Of a DNA stretch of 51,100 nucleotides, positions 7,267-15,088 are shown in pieces; positions within the stretch are counted from its first letter, which is position 1, and every line of letters starts with the position of its first letter. A program made the translations under genes and the position numbers. The notes beneath the pieces are model-generated. The model saw only the letters and a list, made by a program, of their open reading frames with translations, made no database searches and was not told the DNA's origin. The stretch is taken from NCBI GenBank assembly GCA_945861515.1, contig CAMAVA010000005.1, positions 1 through 51,100 on the forward strand. Direction: 5' to 3'. The DNA is from Brevundimonas vancanneytii (GTDB taxonomy: Bacteria; Pseudomonadota; Alphaproteobacteria; Caulobacterales; Caulobacteraceae).

Positions 7267-8346
7267 ATGATTACCCAGCTCCAGGTCCGCCGCTCGGCTT
7301 TCGCCGAAACCCAGTTTGTTTCCGTCGACCGGCCCCAGCTGGCGGATGGCGAAATTCTGGTCGCAATCGACAGGTTCGCCCTGACCGCGAACAATGTCAG
7401 CTACGCCCTGTCGGGGGACATGATCGGCTACTGGAAGTTCTTCCCCGTGGCCGAGCCCTGGGGAATTGTCCCGGTCTGGGGCTTTGCCGACGTCATCGAA
7501 TCCCGGGCCCCGGCTGTGGCCGTGGGAGAGCGGATCTGGGGCTTTCTGCCCATCGCCAGCCACCTCGTCATGCAGCCCGCGGCGGTGACGGAAAGGGCCT
7601 TCAGCGACGGCGCCGCCCACCGCGCGGACCTGCCGGCGATCTACAACAACTACCAGCGCACCAGCGGCGACCCGGCCGCCCTGACCGCGATGGAGGATGC
7701 ACGGTGCCTTCTCTTCCCGCTGTTTTCGACCTCCTACGTTCTCTACGACTACCTTGTGGACAATGACTTCTTCGGCGCCGCACAGGTGCTGGTCGGCAGC
7801 GCCTCGTCCAAGACGGGCCTCGGGCTGAGCAACCTGCTTTCACGGCATGGCGAAGGCGGCCCCCATGTGGTGGGCCTGACCTCACCCGGCAATGTCGGCT
7901 TTGTGACGGGCCTCGGGACCTGCGACGAGGTGATCACCTATGACGCCATCGGCGCCATGGACCCCTCCCTCACCACGGCCTTCGTGGACATGTCCGGCGA
8001 TGGTGATGTCGTAGCGGCAGTTCACGCGCGGTTCGGCGCCAATCTGAAGCTCAGTTGCGCCGTCGGCGCGACCCATTGGGGCGCCGGGCGCTTTCGGCCC
8101 GACAAGGCCGCCGCCCCCCACACCTTCTTCTTCGCCCCGGCCCAGTTCGCCAAGCGCGACGTCGACTGGGGACCAGGCGAGATCATGCGCCGCGCCCAGG
8201 CAGAGGCCGTGCGGATGGCGGCGGAACTCAAGGGGACGCTGAACGTCCGCCACGAGCGCGGACCGGATGTGGTGGCGGACGCCTGGCGGAACCTCGTCGG
8301 CAACACGATCGCGCCGAACGTCGCCATCATGGCCTCGTTGCGCTGA
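7267..8346 (+). CDS. DUF2855 family protein
   Basis: A 359-residue cytosolic protein that matches DUF2855 in its overall pattern: RFALTANNVSYALSGDMIGYWKFFP near residues 37-61, EPWGIVPVWGFADVIES, and QVLVGSASSKTGLGLSNLL near residue 175. The layout recalls medium-chain dehydrogenase/reductases, with an N-terminal GroES-like part and a later Rossmann-like part, but the usual GxGxxG is replaced by GSASSKTG and no zinc ligands are evident. Enzymatic activity is unproven. It is the last gene of the dehalogenase operon (14 nt after the membrane protein), so action on the alcohol or a later product is a reasonable but untested idea. Confidence 0.82.
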   Translation: MITQLQVRRSAFAETQFVSVDRPQLADGEILVAIDRFALTANNVSYALSGDMIGYWKFFPVAEPWGIVPVWGFADVIESRAPAVAVGERIWGFLPIASHLVMQPAAVTERAFSDGAAHRADLPAIYNNYQRTSGDPAALTAMEDARCLLFPLFSTSYVLYDYLVDNDFFGAAQVLVGSASSKTGLGLSNLLSRHGEGGPHVVGLTSPGNVGFVTGLGTCDEVITYDAIGAMDPSLTTAFVDMSGDGDVVAAVHARFGANLKLSCAVGATHWGAGRFRPDKAAAPHTFFFAPAQFAKRDVDWGPGEIMRRAQAEAVRMAAELKGTLNVRHERGPDVVADAWRNLVGNTIAPNVAIMASLR

Positions 8347-8372
8347 GGCAGCGGCGTCCCGGTTGCCCAAGT

Positions 8373-8395
8373 GGAGGCCTGGGGCCCTGGCCTCC
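8373..8395 (+). terminator. Possible terminator hairpin after the DUF2855 gene
   Basis: Seven-base perfect arms (8373-8379 and 8389-8395) with a 9-nt loop lie 27 nt after the operon's last stop codon. No T-run follows, so termination is uncertain. Confidence 0.35.
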
Positions 8396-8521
8396 GTGAA
8401 CGGACGTCGGCCGAATTGCCGCGATTTCATCTTTCGACCCGACGTCAACCGACAACGGTTCCGCTATCTTCCTCGCGCAACCGGCCCCAACCCTGACCAG
8501 GGGCGCAGGACGAGGAAGACC

Positions 8522-9031
8522 ATGGCCGGCAAGTCCCGTGCTGACCTGCTGAAGCGGCTGGAGCCCTACTGGAAGATGGAGGCGGCCAATGTGGTCTTCG
8601 TGCCGCTCATGCTCGTGTTTTTGAGCAGGGGCCAGCTTGGCTGGGTCTCCCTGACGCCCATGGCGGCGACCATGGTTCTGCTGGTGATCGGGGCCCTCTA
8701 CTGGCGCGGCAAGGTGAGGCAGCTTCGCGGCCAGGGCGCCGGCTTCGAGGGCCTGCTGAAGGCGATTACCGCCTGGCGCTGGCCGTCCCTGGCCCTGACC
8801 CTGGCCGGCTGCGCCCGCGCCCTGGCCGGCTGGCTGTTCCCCGCCTGGTCGGTCGGCCCGGCCGACCGCTATGTCGCCACGGGATGCGCGGTCCTCGCGG
8901 CGCTGGAGTACATCAACTACTATCACCGCCAGCTGCAGCATTTCGACAACCGCGAGGACTTCCAGCGCCTTCTGTCAGGCAAGCGCTTTCGCAGGTCCTG
9001 GATGGCGCGGGACCTGGAGGGGTTGAGGTGA
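8522..9031 (+). CDS. Membrane protein of unknown function
   Basis: A 169-residue protein beginning MAGKSRADLLKRLEPYWKME. Hydrophobic segments lie at about residues 23-37 (NVVFVPLMLVFLSRG), 43-60, 87-110 and 118-135. The cytosolic tail ends RFRRSWMARDLEGLR. The start at 8522 is chosen because the longer frame upstream overlaps the DUF2855 gene and is low in membrane character. It sits 175 nt beyond the dehalogenase operon and a possible terminator, so it probably has its own promoter. No family or activity is recognised. Confidence 0.72.
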   Translation: MAGKSRADLLKRLEPYWKMEAANVVFVPLMLVFLSRGQLGWVSLTPMAATMVLLVIGALYWRGKVRQLRGQGAGFEGLLKAITAWRWPSLALTLAGCARALAGWLFPAWSVGPADRYVATGCAVLAALEYINYYHRQLQHFDNREDFQRLLSGKRFRRSWMARDLEGLR

Positions 9032-9284
9032 TGAATTGGCGGGATTGGGGATTTCGGGGTGATGAGAATCGTCGGGAATTCAGATCTCTCAAGGCGGCAT
9101 GGCCTTCCAAACCCGAACGACAGGTAGGGCTTCGAAGGGTGTCCCTGACCCTGTCTCAAGCCCCCTCACAATGGCCCAGATGCGGTACCGTGGTTGGGGC
9201 AGATCCTCGGCTTGACCCGACATCTGCTCCGGACTTTGCGGATCGCCCTAAGTGCTCATGGGCCGGTTCCCCGGGATTCGCGGA

Positions 9285-10391
9285 TCAAGTCGGAAGCAGA
9301 AGCGACGCGTTGCCCACAAAGAATGCCTCTACGGCATCGGGGCCAAGTTTCGAAATGTCAGCGCCCATCCGGCCGATCGGATCGGTACCCCCTTCAGGAT
9401 GGGGGAAGTCGGTCGAGAATGCGTAAATCTCAGGCATGCCATAGCGCTCGATCTGGCGGGCCGTTTTCTCCCAGAAGAAGGGCGTGACGCGGATCTGACT
9501 GACAAAAATTTCGGATGGCTTGCGTTTCAGCGCCTCGCGCAACCGCCGGGACTGCTGGAGGCGATCTTCCAGAAAATCCACGAACGGCCCGGCCCACATT
9601 GCTCCAAGTTCAATCACGCCGACCTTCAAGGCCGGGTGACGGTCAAAGACACCGCCGTAGATCATTGCAGTCAGATAATTCTGGACCGCCATGTGCATTG
9701 TCCCCAGCATTTGCGGGCCGACCGGCTCACCGGTCGAGAACGTTCCCGGACGCAGTAGGTCAGCTTCCTGCCAGGCCGTAGATCCGAAGAATCCGCCTTG
9801 GCCGCCGATGTGGAAAGTGAGCGGGACATTCGCCTTGGCCAGCAAGGCCCAGAGGGGATCAACCTCCGGCGCCGCCGGGGAGTAGCCGCCTGGTGCAACG
9901 CCATCCTGCAGGAGGACGGCGCGCACGCCGCCATCAATCACGCGTTCGGCTTCTGCAAGGGCGCCTTTGATCGTTGTGACGTTCAGAAGGGCAGCGGGAC
10001 GTAATCGGCCCTTGCCCGCCTTGGTCCATTTGACCACGGTGTTGTTGTATTCGCGCAGTACCGCTTCAGCACCCGGACGATCGGACCAGGCGGGCATGGC
10101 CAGCACAACCTGCGGAAAGATCAGCTGGCGTTCAATGCCCATCAGGTCCATCGTCGCCAGCCGGCCTTCAGGCGTCGTGGCTCCAGGCGCGGCAGAACCC
10201 TTCTTGGTCCAGGCCGTATCGACAGACAGTTCCGGCTCGATCGCGTCGTCGAAGAACGGGTTGCCTGAGAAGTTTTTTCCAAACCTGGCGGTTGCCTCCC
10301 CGAAAATCTCACCCCATCTCGAAACCGGCGCTTGCAAGTGGGCATCAAGGTCCAGGATGCGACCGTGGACGGCAGATATCTGTGTGGCCAT
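9285..10391 (-). CDS. Amidohydrolase family 2 metal-dependent hydrolase/decarboxylase
   Basis: A TIM-barrel enzyme related to aminocarboxymuconate-semialdehyde decarboxylase. The N-terminus has LDLDAHLQAP near residues 12-21 in place of the usual DxHxH metal motif: only one His is present (Asp-Ala-His), so metal binding may be altered. Later landmarks are TFHIGGQGG (His on a strand end), GVFDRHPALKVGVIELGAMW near residue 258, and FSTDFPHPEGGTDP near residue 330, with the usual Asp at the barrel end. The start at 10391 is set by an AGGAGG ribosome binding site 9 nt upstream and gives 368 residues. Codon choice is somewhat less G/C-biased than in neighbours, possibly from transfer. Substrate unknown. 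Confidence 0.82.
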   Translation of the reverse strand: MATQISAVHGRILDLDAHLQAPVSRWGEIFGEATARFGKNFSGNPFFDDAIEPELSVDTAWTKKGSAAPGATTPEGRLATMDLMGIERQLIFPQVVLAMPAWSDRPGAEAVLREYNNTVVKWTKAGKGRLRPAALLNVTTIKGALAEAERVIDGGVRAVLLQDGVAPGGYSPAAPEVDPLWALLAKANVPLTFHIGGQGGFFGSTAWQEADLLRPGTFSTGEPVGPQMLGTMHMAVQNYLTAMIYGGVFDRHPALKVGVIELGAMWAGPFVDFLEDRLQQSRRLREALKRKPSEIFVSQIRVTPFFWEKTARQIERYGMPEIYAFSTDFPHPEGGTDPIGRMGADISKLGPDAVEAFFVGNASLLLPT

Positions 10392-10723
10392 GGTTAGAAT
10401 CCTCCTCAAGCATCGGTCAGGACAATGGCGTTTCGGCGACGCTTATACCTTCATGCACTTTTAGAAAGCCGGTCGCTATCCAATCCGTCTCACAGTTCGC
10501 CGTTTACCGTAGTGATGCTGGCGACCATCGGCACGGCCAGATTCGCCGTTGCGGATGCCATGTCCGGCCGGAAGTGTTTTGGCGGTGCCGAAGGGTTAAC
10601 TTCGGCGGGTCGAAAGCCACCGTCCGCATCGACAGAATCAGGCGCAGCGACTCCTGCAGTCGGACGAAGCAGCGGGCGCCGTAAAAAGGCGGCCGCGGCC
10701 TTAGGGGAGAAGGAAATCCGCCC
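10392..10723. other. Intergenic region between amidohydrolase and sugar-isomerase operon end
   Basis: 332 nt with no gene I can support. It holds the likely promoter of the amidohydrolase next to 10392 and, at 10683-10702, a hairpin that probably ends the isomerase operon. The middle has less G+C than its surroundings and no recognisable coding remnant. Confidence 0.5.
10683..10702 (-). terminator. Terminator-like hairpin of the isomerase/GMC operon
   Basis: On the minus strand, 21 nt after the last stop codon, AAGGC (10702-10698), a 7-nt loop and GCCTT (10690-10686) are followed by three more T residues. The stem is G+C-rich and runs into a T-run, the form of an intrinsic terminator, though the T-run is short. 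Confidence 0.5.
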
Positions 10724-11452
10724 TCAACCCAACCCCCGCAAATGCCCCAGGCTCGCCTCGACGCTGGGCCAGCCGGGGGATGGGGGGAAATCGTGTTCGA
10801 CGAAAAAGTGTTCGGCGCCGGCCGCGTCGGCGGCCTGAATCAGGGTCTGAAAGTCCAGGGTTCCGGCGCCGACATCGGCCATGCCGCCGTCCGGGGCCAT
10901 GTCCTTCAGATGGATCAGCCTGACCCGGCCGGCCATGCTGTCGATGAAGGCCTTGGGCTCCTCGCCGCCCTTGCAGAGCCAGTAGAGGTCCAGCTCGAAA
11001 TCGACAAAGGCCGGATCGGTCTCGGCCACCAGCCGGTCGAAGGGGCGGACGCCCTCGGTCGTCTCGAATTCGAAGTCGTGATGGTGATAGGCGACCCGGA
11101 ACCCCTCGCCCCGGGCCCGGCTAGCGAACGCGCCCAGCGTGGCGATCACCGCAGTCCAGTCGCGCTGGTCGGGCAGCACATAGGGCATGACCAGATAACG
11201 GCAGCCCAGGGTCCGGCCCATGTCCAGGACGGCGTCCGGATGGTCGGCCATGTCGGTCAGGCCGACATGGGCCGAGGGACAGTCCAGCCCGACCTCGGCC
11301 ATGCGGGCGGCGAACCCGGCGAAGTCGGAGCCCAGCGGGGCGGCGAATTCCACGGCGTCATAGCCCGTCTCGCGGATCCTCGACAGGGTGCCCAGCGGGT
11401 CGGCCGCAAAGGGTTTGCGCAGGGTGTAGAGTTGCAGTCCGATCGGTCGCAT
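10724..11452 (-). CDS. TIM-barrel sugar phosphate isomerase/epimerase-like protein (third of operon)
   Basis: A 242-residue member of the xylose isomerase-like/AP endonuclease 2 fold, which isomerises, epimerises or eliminates sugars and keto-sugars with a divalent metal. It begins IGLQLYTLR, the usual first strand. VAYHHHDFEFE near residue 128 and FVDFELDLYWLCKGGE near residue 155 carry the typical metal-ligand positions (His, Glu/Asp), and LIHLKDM near residue 187 and EHFFVEHDF near residue 221 complete the site. It is the last gene of the minus-strand operon, 4 nt after the GMC gene, and the shortest of the three isomerase-like proteins. Exact reaction unknown. Confidence 0.85.
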   Translation of the reverse strand: MRPIGLQLYTLRKPFAADPLGTLSRIRETGYDAVEFAAPLGSDFAGFAARMAEVGLDCPSAHVGLTDMADHPDAVLDMGRTLGCRYLVMPYVLPDQRDWTAVIATLGAFASRARGEGFRVAYHHHDFEFETTEGVRPFDRLVAETDPAFVDFELDLYWLCKGGEEPKAFIDSMAGRVRLIHLKDMAPDGGMADVGAGTLDFQTLIQAADAAGAEHFFVEHDFPPSPGWPSVEASLGHLRGLG

Positions 11453-11456
11453 GGGC

Positions 11457-13148
11457 TCACAGCCCTCCCTGTTGCAGCAGGTCCGCCGCGTGATTGGCCG
11501 CCCGGGCCGTGATGGCCATGTAGGTGAGGGACGGGTTCATCGAGGCGCTGGAGGTCATGACCGCCCCGTCCGAGACGAAAAGGTTGGCGACCTGGTGGGC
11601 CTGGCCCCAGCCATTGAGCACCGAGGTGGCCGGATCACGTCCCATCCGCGCCGTGCCCATCTCGTGGATCCGGTCTCCGGGCGGGGTCAGTTCTTCGCTG
11701 GCCGCCTCCCAGTCGGTAATGTCGCTGCAGCCGGCGGCCTTCAGCATCTCGGCCGCATCACGCGCCGCTGCCCGCATCATGGCGTATTCATTGGTCCCAT
11801 GGGCGGCCTCGATGATTGGCACGGGGATTCCCCAGCTGTCCCGGCGGCTGGCCGAAAGGGTGACCCGGTTGCCGGGATCGGGAAGGGTCTCGCCAAACGG
11901 CAGCAATGAGACGCTCCAGCCCCGGAAGCCCTCGTCATCGTCGCCGGCCCCGACGCCCTGGACGGCGCCGTCGGTGCGGCGCGAGCGGACAGCCCCGCCC
12001 TGCATGCCAAAGCCGCGCAGATAGGGTTTGTCGCTTTCGGTGATGTTGGCGTAGCGCGGGATGTAGATGCCGGTGGGGCGGTCCCCCTGGTCATGGACAT
12101 CGCCGAAGCCCGGCATGCGGCCAACGATCGGCTTGGTGCTGACATGGTCCATCAGGTTGCGGCCGACCTGATCGCTGCCATTGGCCAGGCCGCGCGGGAA
12201 AGCCTCGGACGTCGAGTTGAGCAGCAGGGCGGCGGTGTTGATGGCCGAGGCGTTGAGGAAGACGACCTTTGCCTCGAAGACCTCGCCGGTCCTGTCCAGC
12301 CGGTGGATGGTGCGCACGCCGGTGACCCGGCCGGTGACCGGATCATGGATGACGCTTTCCACCACCCGGTCGGTCAGGACGGTCAGGTTGCCGGTCTTGA
12401 GGGCGGCCGGCAGGGTGGCGGCCTGGGTGGAAAAATAGCTGCCCAGGGGACAGCCGTGATGACAGCGGACATGCTGTTCGCAGCGCTTGCGGCCCATGTC
12501 CATCTGGGGCTTGGCAACGCGGCTGAGATTTGCCGTCCGGCCCATGATCATCCGGCGGGTCGGAAAATCCGCCTCGATCCGCGCCTTGGCGGCCAGTTCC
12601 ACATCATTGAACGGAAAGGGCGGCAGGAAGTCTCCATCGGGCAGCTGGTCCAGGCCGTCATAGTCGCCGCTGACGCCGACAAAGGCCTCGACATGGTCGT
12701 ACCAGGGTTCCAGGTCCTCGTAGCGGATCGGCCAGTCCACGCCATGGCCATCCTGCAGGTTGGACAGAAAGTCCTGGGGAGCCCAGCGATAGGACTGGCG
12801 GCCCCAGGTCAGGGACCGTCCGCCCAGCTGATAGCCCCGGATCCAGCGGTAGGGCTTGCCCGGAACCGTCTCGTAGGGATGGTCGTGATCGCTGGCCCAG
12901 AAGGCCTTGTTGGAGTTGAACAGGGCGTAGGAAACCCCGACATGGTAGGGATAATGCAGGTCCCGCTCGGCCTGGGGGATCTGGTCGTCCCGGCGGCGCA
13001 GGGTGGCGGCCAGGTCATGGCTGTAGCCCGGACCGTGCGGAACATCGGGGCCGCGCTCGAGCATAAGCACCTTCAGGCCGCGCTCGCACAGCTCCTTGGC
13101 CGCCCAGCCGCCGCTGATGCCGGACCCGACGACGATGGCGTCGAACAT
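11457..13148 (-). CDS. GMC family FAD-dependent oxidoreductase
   Basis: A 563-residue flavoprotein likely to oxidise a sugar or glycoside hydroxyl to a ketone. The FAD-binding Rossmann motif is at the N-terminus (VGSGISGGWAAKELCERG, ending LMLERG). SLTWGRQSYRW near residue 112 is a GMC segment. The C-terminal active-site region has HEMGTARMG near residue 490 and MNPSLTYMAI near residue 538, supplying the conserved His and Asn. MGRKRCEQHVRCHHGCPLG near residue 225 is Cys/His-rich and seen in the gluconate-dehydrogenase-like/pyranose oxidase-like branch. No TAT signal and no small subunit are encoded nearby. Its ATG at 13148 overlaps the TGA of the preceding isomerase gene, with an in-frame GTG at 13151 as an alternative start. 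Confidence 0.9.
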   Translation of the reverse strand: MFDAIVVGSGISGGWAAKELCERGLKVLMLERGPDVPHGPGYSHDLAATLRRRDDQIPQAERDLHYPYHVGVSYALFNSNKAFWASDHDHPYETVPGKPYRWIRGYQLGGRSLTWGRQSYRWAPQDFLSNLQDGHGVDWPIRYEDLEPWYDHVEAFVGVSGDYDGLDQLPDGDFLPPFPFNDVELAAKARIEADFPTRRMIMGRTANLSRVAKPQMDMGRKRCEQHVRCHHGCPLGSYFSTQAATLPAALKTGNLTVLTDRVVESVIHDPVTGRVTGVRTIHRLDRTGEVFEAKVVFLNASAINTAALLLNSTSEAFPRGLANGSDQVGRNLMDHVSTKPIVGRMPGFGDVHDQGDRPTGIYIPRYANITESDKPYLRGFGMQGGAVRSRRTDGAVQGVGAGDDDEGFRGWSVSLLPFGETLPDPGNRVTLSASRRDSWGIPVPIIEAAHGTNEYAMMRAAARDAAEMLKAAGCSDITDWEAASEELTPPGDRIHEMGTARMGRDPATSVLNGWGQAHQVANLFVSDGAVMTSSASMNPSLTYMAITARAANHAADLLQQGGL

Positions 13149-13930
13149 CACGCCGCTCCTCTAAACTCGATTGAACTGTCGAACTGGCGCAGGGCTGCGC
13201 CCAGGGCCTGGACCGGATCGCCGCGGGGGATGAACTCGTGGCCCACCCAGCCCCCGTAACCAAGATGGGTCAGCAGACCGGCAATGGCCGGCCAGTTGAT
13301 TTCCTGCCGGTCATCCAGGTCGCGGCGGCCCGGCGCCCCGGCGGTATGAACATGGCCGATCAGGTCGATATGGCCGCGAAGCGTGCGCATCAGATCGCCC
13401 TCCATCAGCTGCATGTGATAGCCGTCATAGAGCAGCTTCAGGGATGGCGAGCCGACGCCCCGGACCACGGCGGCGCCAAAGGCGGTGTGGTCGCACTGGT
13501 GGCCGGGATGGTCGACCTTGCTGTTAAGCAACTCCATCAGCAGACCGACCCCGGCCGCCTCGGCATGGGCCACGGCCGGCGCCAGACCCTGGATACAGGC
13601 CTCGATGGCCGGGCCGTCGGCGCCATCGCCGATCCGGTTGCCGGAAAAGACGATGACATGCTCGACCCCGCCTGCGGCGGCGGCATCGATGTTGCGGCGG
13701 ACCTCGTCGGCCAGGGCGGCGTGGCGGGAGGGGTCGTTGAAGCCCTCTTCCAGGGTGTGGCCGGTCAGGGTCACAAGCGACAGTCCGGCGTCCCGGGCGA
13801 CCGGCCAGAGCTCCTGGGGCAGCATTTCCACACCCTGCGCGCCAGCGGCGGCGGCGGACCTGAGCAGGGCTGCGGGCTCAATCTCCCGGCCGGCGGTGAA
13901 GGACCACCAGGCAAAACTCTGCCGCATCAT
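13148..13930 (-). CDS. TIM-barrel hydroxypyruvate isomerase-like protein (second of operon)
   Basis: A 260-residue AP endonuclease 2-fold protein similar in layout to Hyi. It has VEHVIVFSGNR near residue 97, a central LLMELLNSKVDHPGHQCDHT near residue 133 (Glu metal ligand, with the NxxxDHPGYQCD run typical of hydroxypyruvate isomerase), LLYDGYHMQLMEGD near residue 170 (Asp/His) and IGHVHTAGAPGRRDLDD near residue 193. The last Glu of the site is in VGHEFIPRGD. It overlaps the upstream oxidoreductase gene by 4 nt (ATGA) and the downstream GMC gene by one base or more, so translation is coupled. A keto-sugar substrate made by the GMC enzyme is inferred. Confidence 0.87.
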   Translation of the reverse strand: MMRQSFAWWSFTAGREIEPAALLRSAAAAGAQGVEMLPQELWPVARDAGLSLVTLTGHTLEEGFNDPSRHAALADEVRRNIDAAAAGGVEHVIVFSGNRIGDGADGPAIEACIQGLAPAVAHAEAAGVGLLMELLNSKVDHPGHQCDHTAFGAAVVRGVGSPSLKLLYDGYHMQLMEGDLMRTLRGHIDLIGHVHTAGAPGRRDLDDRQEINWPAIAGLLTHLGYGGWVGHEFIPRGDPVQALGAALRQFDSSIEFRGAA

Positions 13931-15087
13931 GCTGTCTCCTGCCCCAGGGATATCCAGGCGCCGTCGGCGGCGGCGCTGCGCACGGCCGCCTCGATGAAAC
14001 GCACCCCCTCGACCCCGGCGGCGATGCCCGGCAGGCCCAGGGCGCCGGCGGGCGGCGTCTGGCCGGTCCGGTGGGCGACGATCAGGTCCGCCGCGTCGGC
14101 ATAGATCTGGGCAAAGCCCTCCAGATAACCTTCGGGATGGCCGGCCGGGATGCGGCTGGCGGCATTGGCCGCCGCCGACAGGCCCGGTCCGCCGCGCCGC
14201 AGCAGCCGGGGCGCCTCGCCCAGCGGACTGTATTTCAGGATATCGGGGTCTTCCTGCGACCATTCCAGGCCGCCGCGCTCGCCATAGATCCGCAACCGCA
14301 GGCTATTGGCGGCCCCGACCGCCACCTGGCTGGCCCAGAGCTGGCCCCGGGCCCCGCCCCGAACGCCATCAGTCCAGCGGAGCCGCAGTTGCACATCATC
14401 GTCCAGCAGACGCCCGGCCACGAACCGCGAGGTCTCCGCGCTGACCTGGTCGGCCGCCGCCCCCAGGACAAAGGTCGCCAGATGATAGGCATGGGTGGCG
14501 ATATCGCCCAGGGCGCCGCCGGGTCCCGCCTGTTCCGGATCGCCTCGCCAGTCGGCCTGCTTGTTGCCGGGCAGGGCCGTGGCCAGCCAGTCCTGGGCAT
14601 ATTCGGCCTGGACCACCCGGATGGCGCCCAGATCGCCCGCCGCCAGCATGGCCCGCATCTGCCGGACCATGGCGTAACCGCTGTAGTTATGGGTCAGGAC
14701 GAAGGGCGCGCTGCTGCGCTCCACGGCGCCGGCCAGGTCCAGGGCCTGGTCCAGGCTGGTGGTCAGGGGCTTGTCGCAGATCACGGCGATCCCGGCCTCC
14801 AGAAAGGCTCGTGCGGGGGCGTGATGCAGGTGGTTGGGGGTGACAATGGCCACCGCGTCGATACGGTGCGGCCGCCCAGCCTCGTCCCGGGCCATGGCCT
14901 GCCAGTCGCCATAGCAGCGGTCCTGGTCCAGCCCCAGACCCTGGCCAAAGGCCTGCGATCGGACCGGATCACTGCTGAAGGCGCCGGCGACCAGGGTCCA
15001 GCGGTCATCCAGCCGGGAGGCCATGCGGTGCACGGCCCCGATGAAGGCGCCCTCGCCCCCGCCGATCATCCCCAGGGACAGGCGCAT
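13927..15087 (-). CDS. Gfo/Idh/MocA family NAD(P)-dependent oxidoreductase
   Basis: A 386-residue sugar dehydrogenase-like protein. The N-terminus LGMIGGGEGAFIGAVHRMA is the dinucleotide-binding GxGxxG variant. VAIVTPNHLHHAPARAFLEAG near residue 85 and VICDKPLTTSL near residue 106 supply the conserved CDKP (usually EKP) lysine. GGALGDIATHAYHLATFVLG near residue 195 contains the Asp-x-x-x-His pair (DIATH) of the active site. The C-terminal half forms the usual beta-sheet domain, with GHPEGYLEGFAQIY near residue 319. It begins 2 nt after the stop of the first isomerase gene and overlaps the second by 4 nt. Oxidation or re-reduction of a 3-keto-sugar is a fair inference from the operon partners. 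Confidence 0.9.
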   Translation of the reverse strand: MRLSLGMIGGGEGAFIGAVHRMASRLDDRWTLVAGAFSSDPVRSQAFGQGLGLDQDRCYGDWQAMARDEAGRPHRIDAVAIVTPNHLHHAPARAFLEAGIAVICDKPLTTSLDQALDLAGAVERSSAPFVLTHNYSGYAMVRQMRAMLAAGDLGAIRVVQAEYAQDWLATALPGNKQADWRGDPEQAGPGGALGDIATHAYHLATFVLGAAADQVSAETSRFVAGRLLDDDVQLRLRWTDGVRGGARGQLWASQVAVGAANSLRLRIYGERGGLEWSQEDPDILKYSPLGEAPRLLRRGGPGLSAAANAASRIPAGHPEGYLEGFAQIYADAADLIVAHRTGQTPPAGALGLPGIAAGVEGVRFIEAAVRSAAADGAWISLGQETA

Positions 15088-15088
15088 C

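Noticed and set aside
12093-13259. 388-codon plus-strand frame opposite the GMC gene
   Set aside because: It runs antisense to a clear flavoprotein with conserved motifs; its Gly/Ala/Val-rich product is typical of shadow frames.
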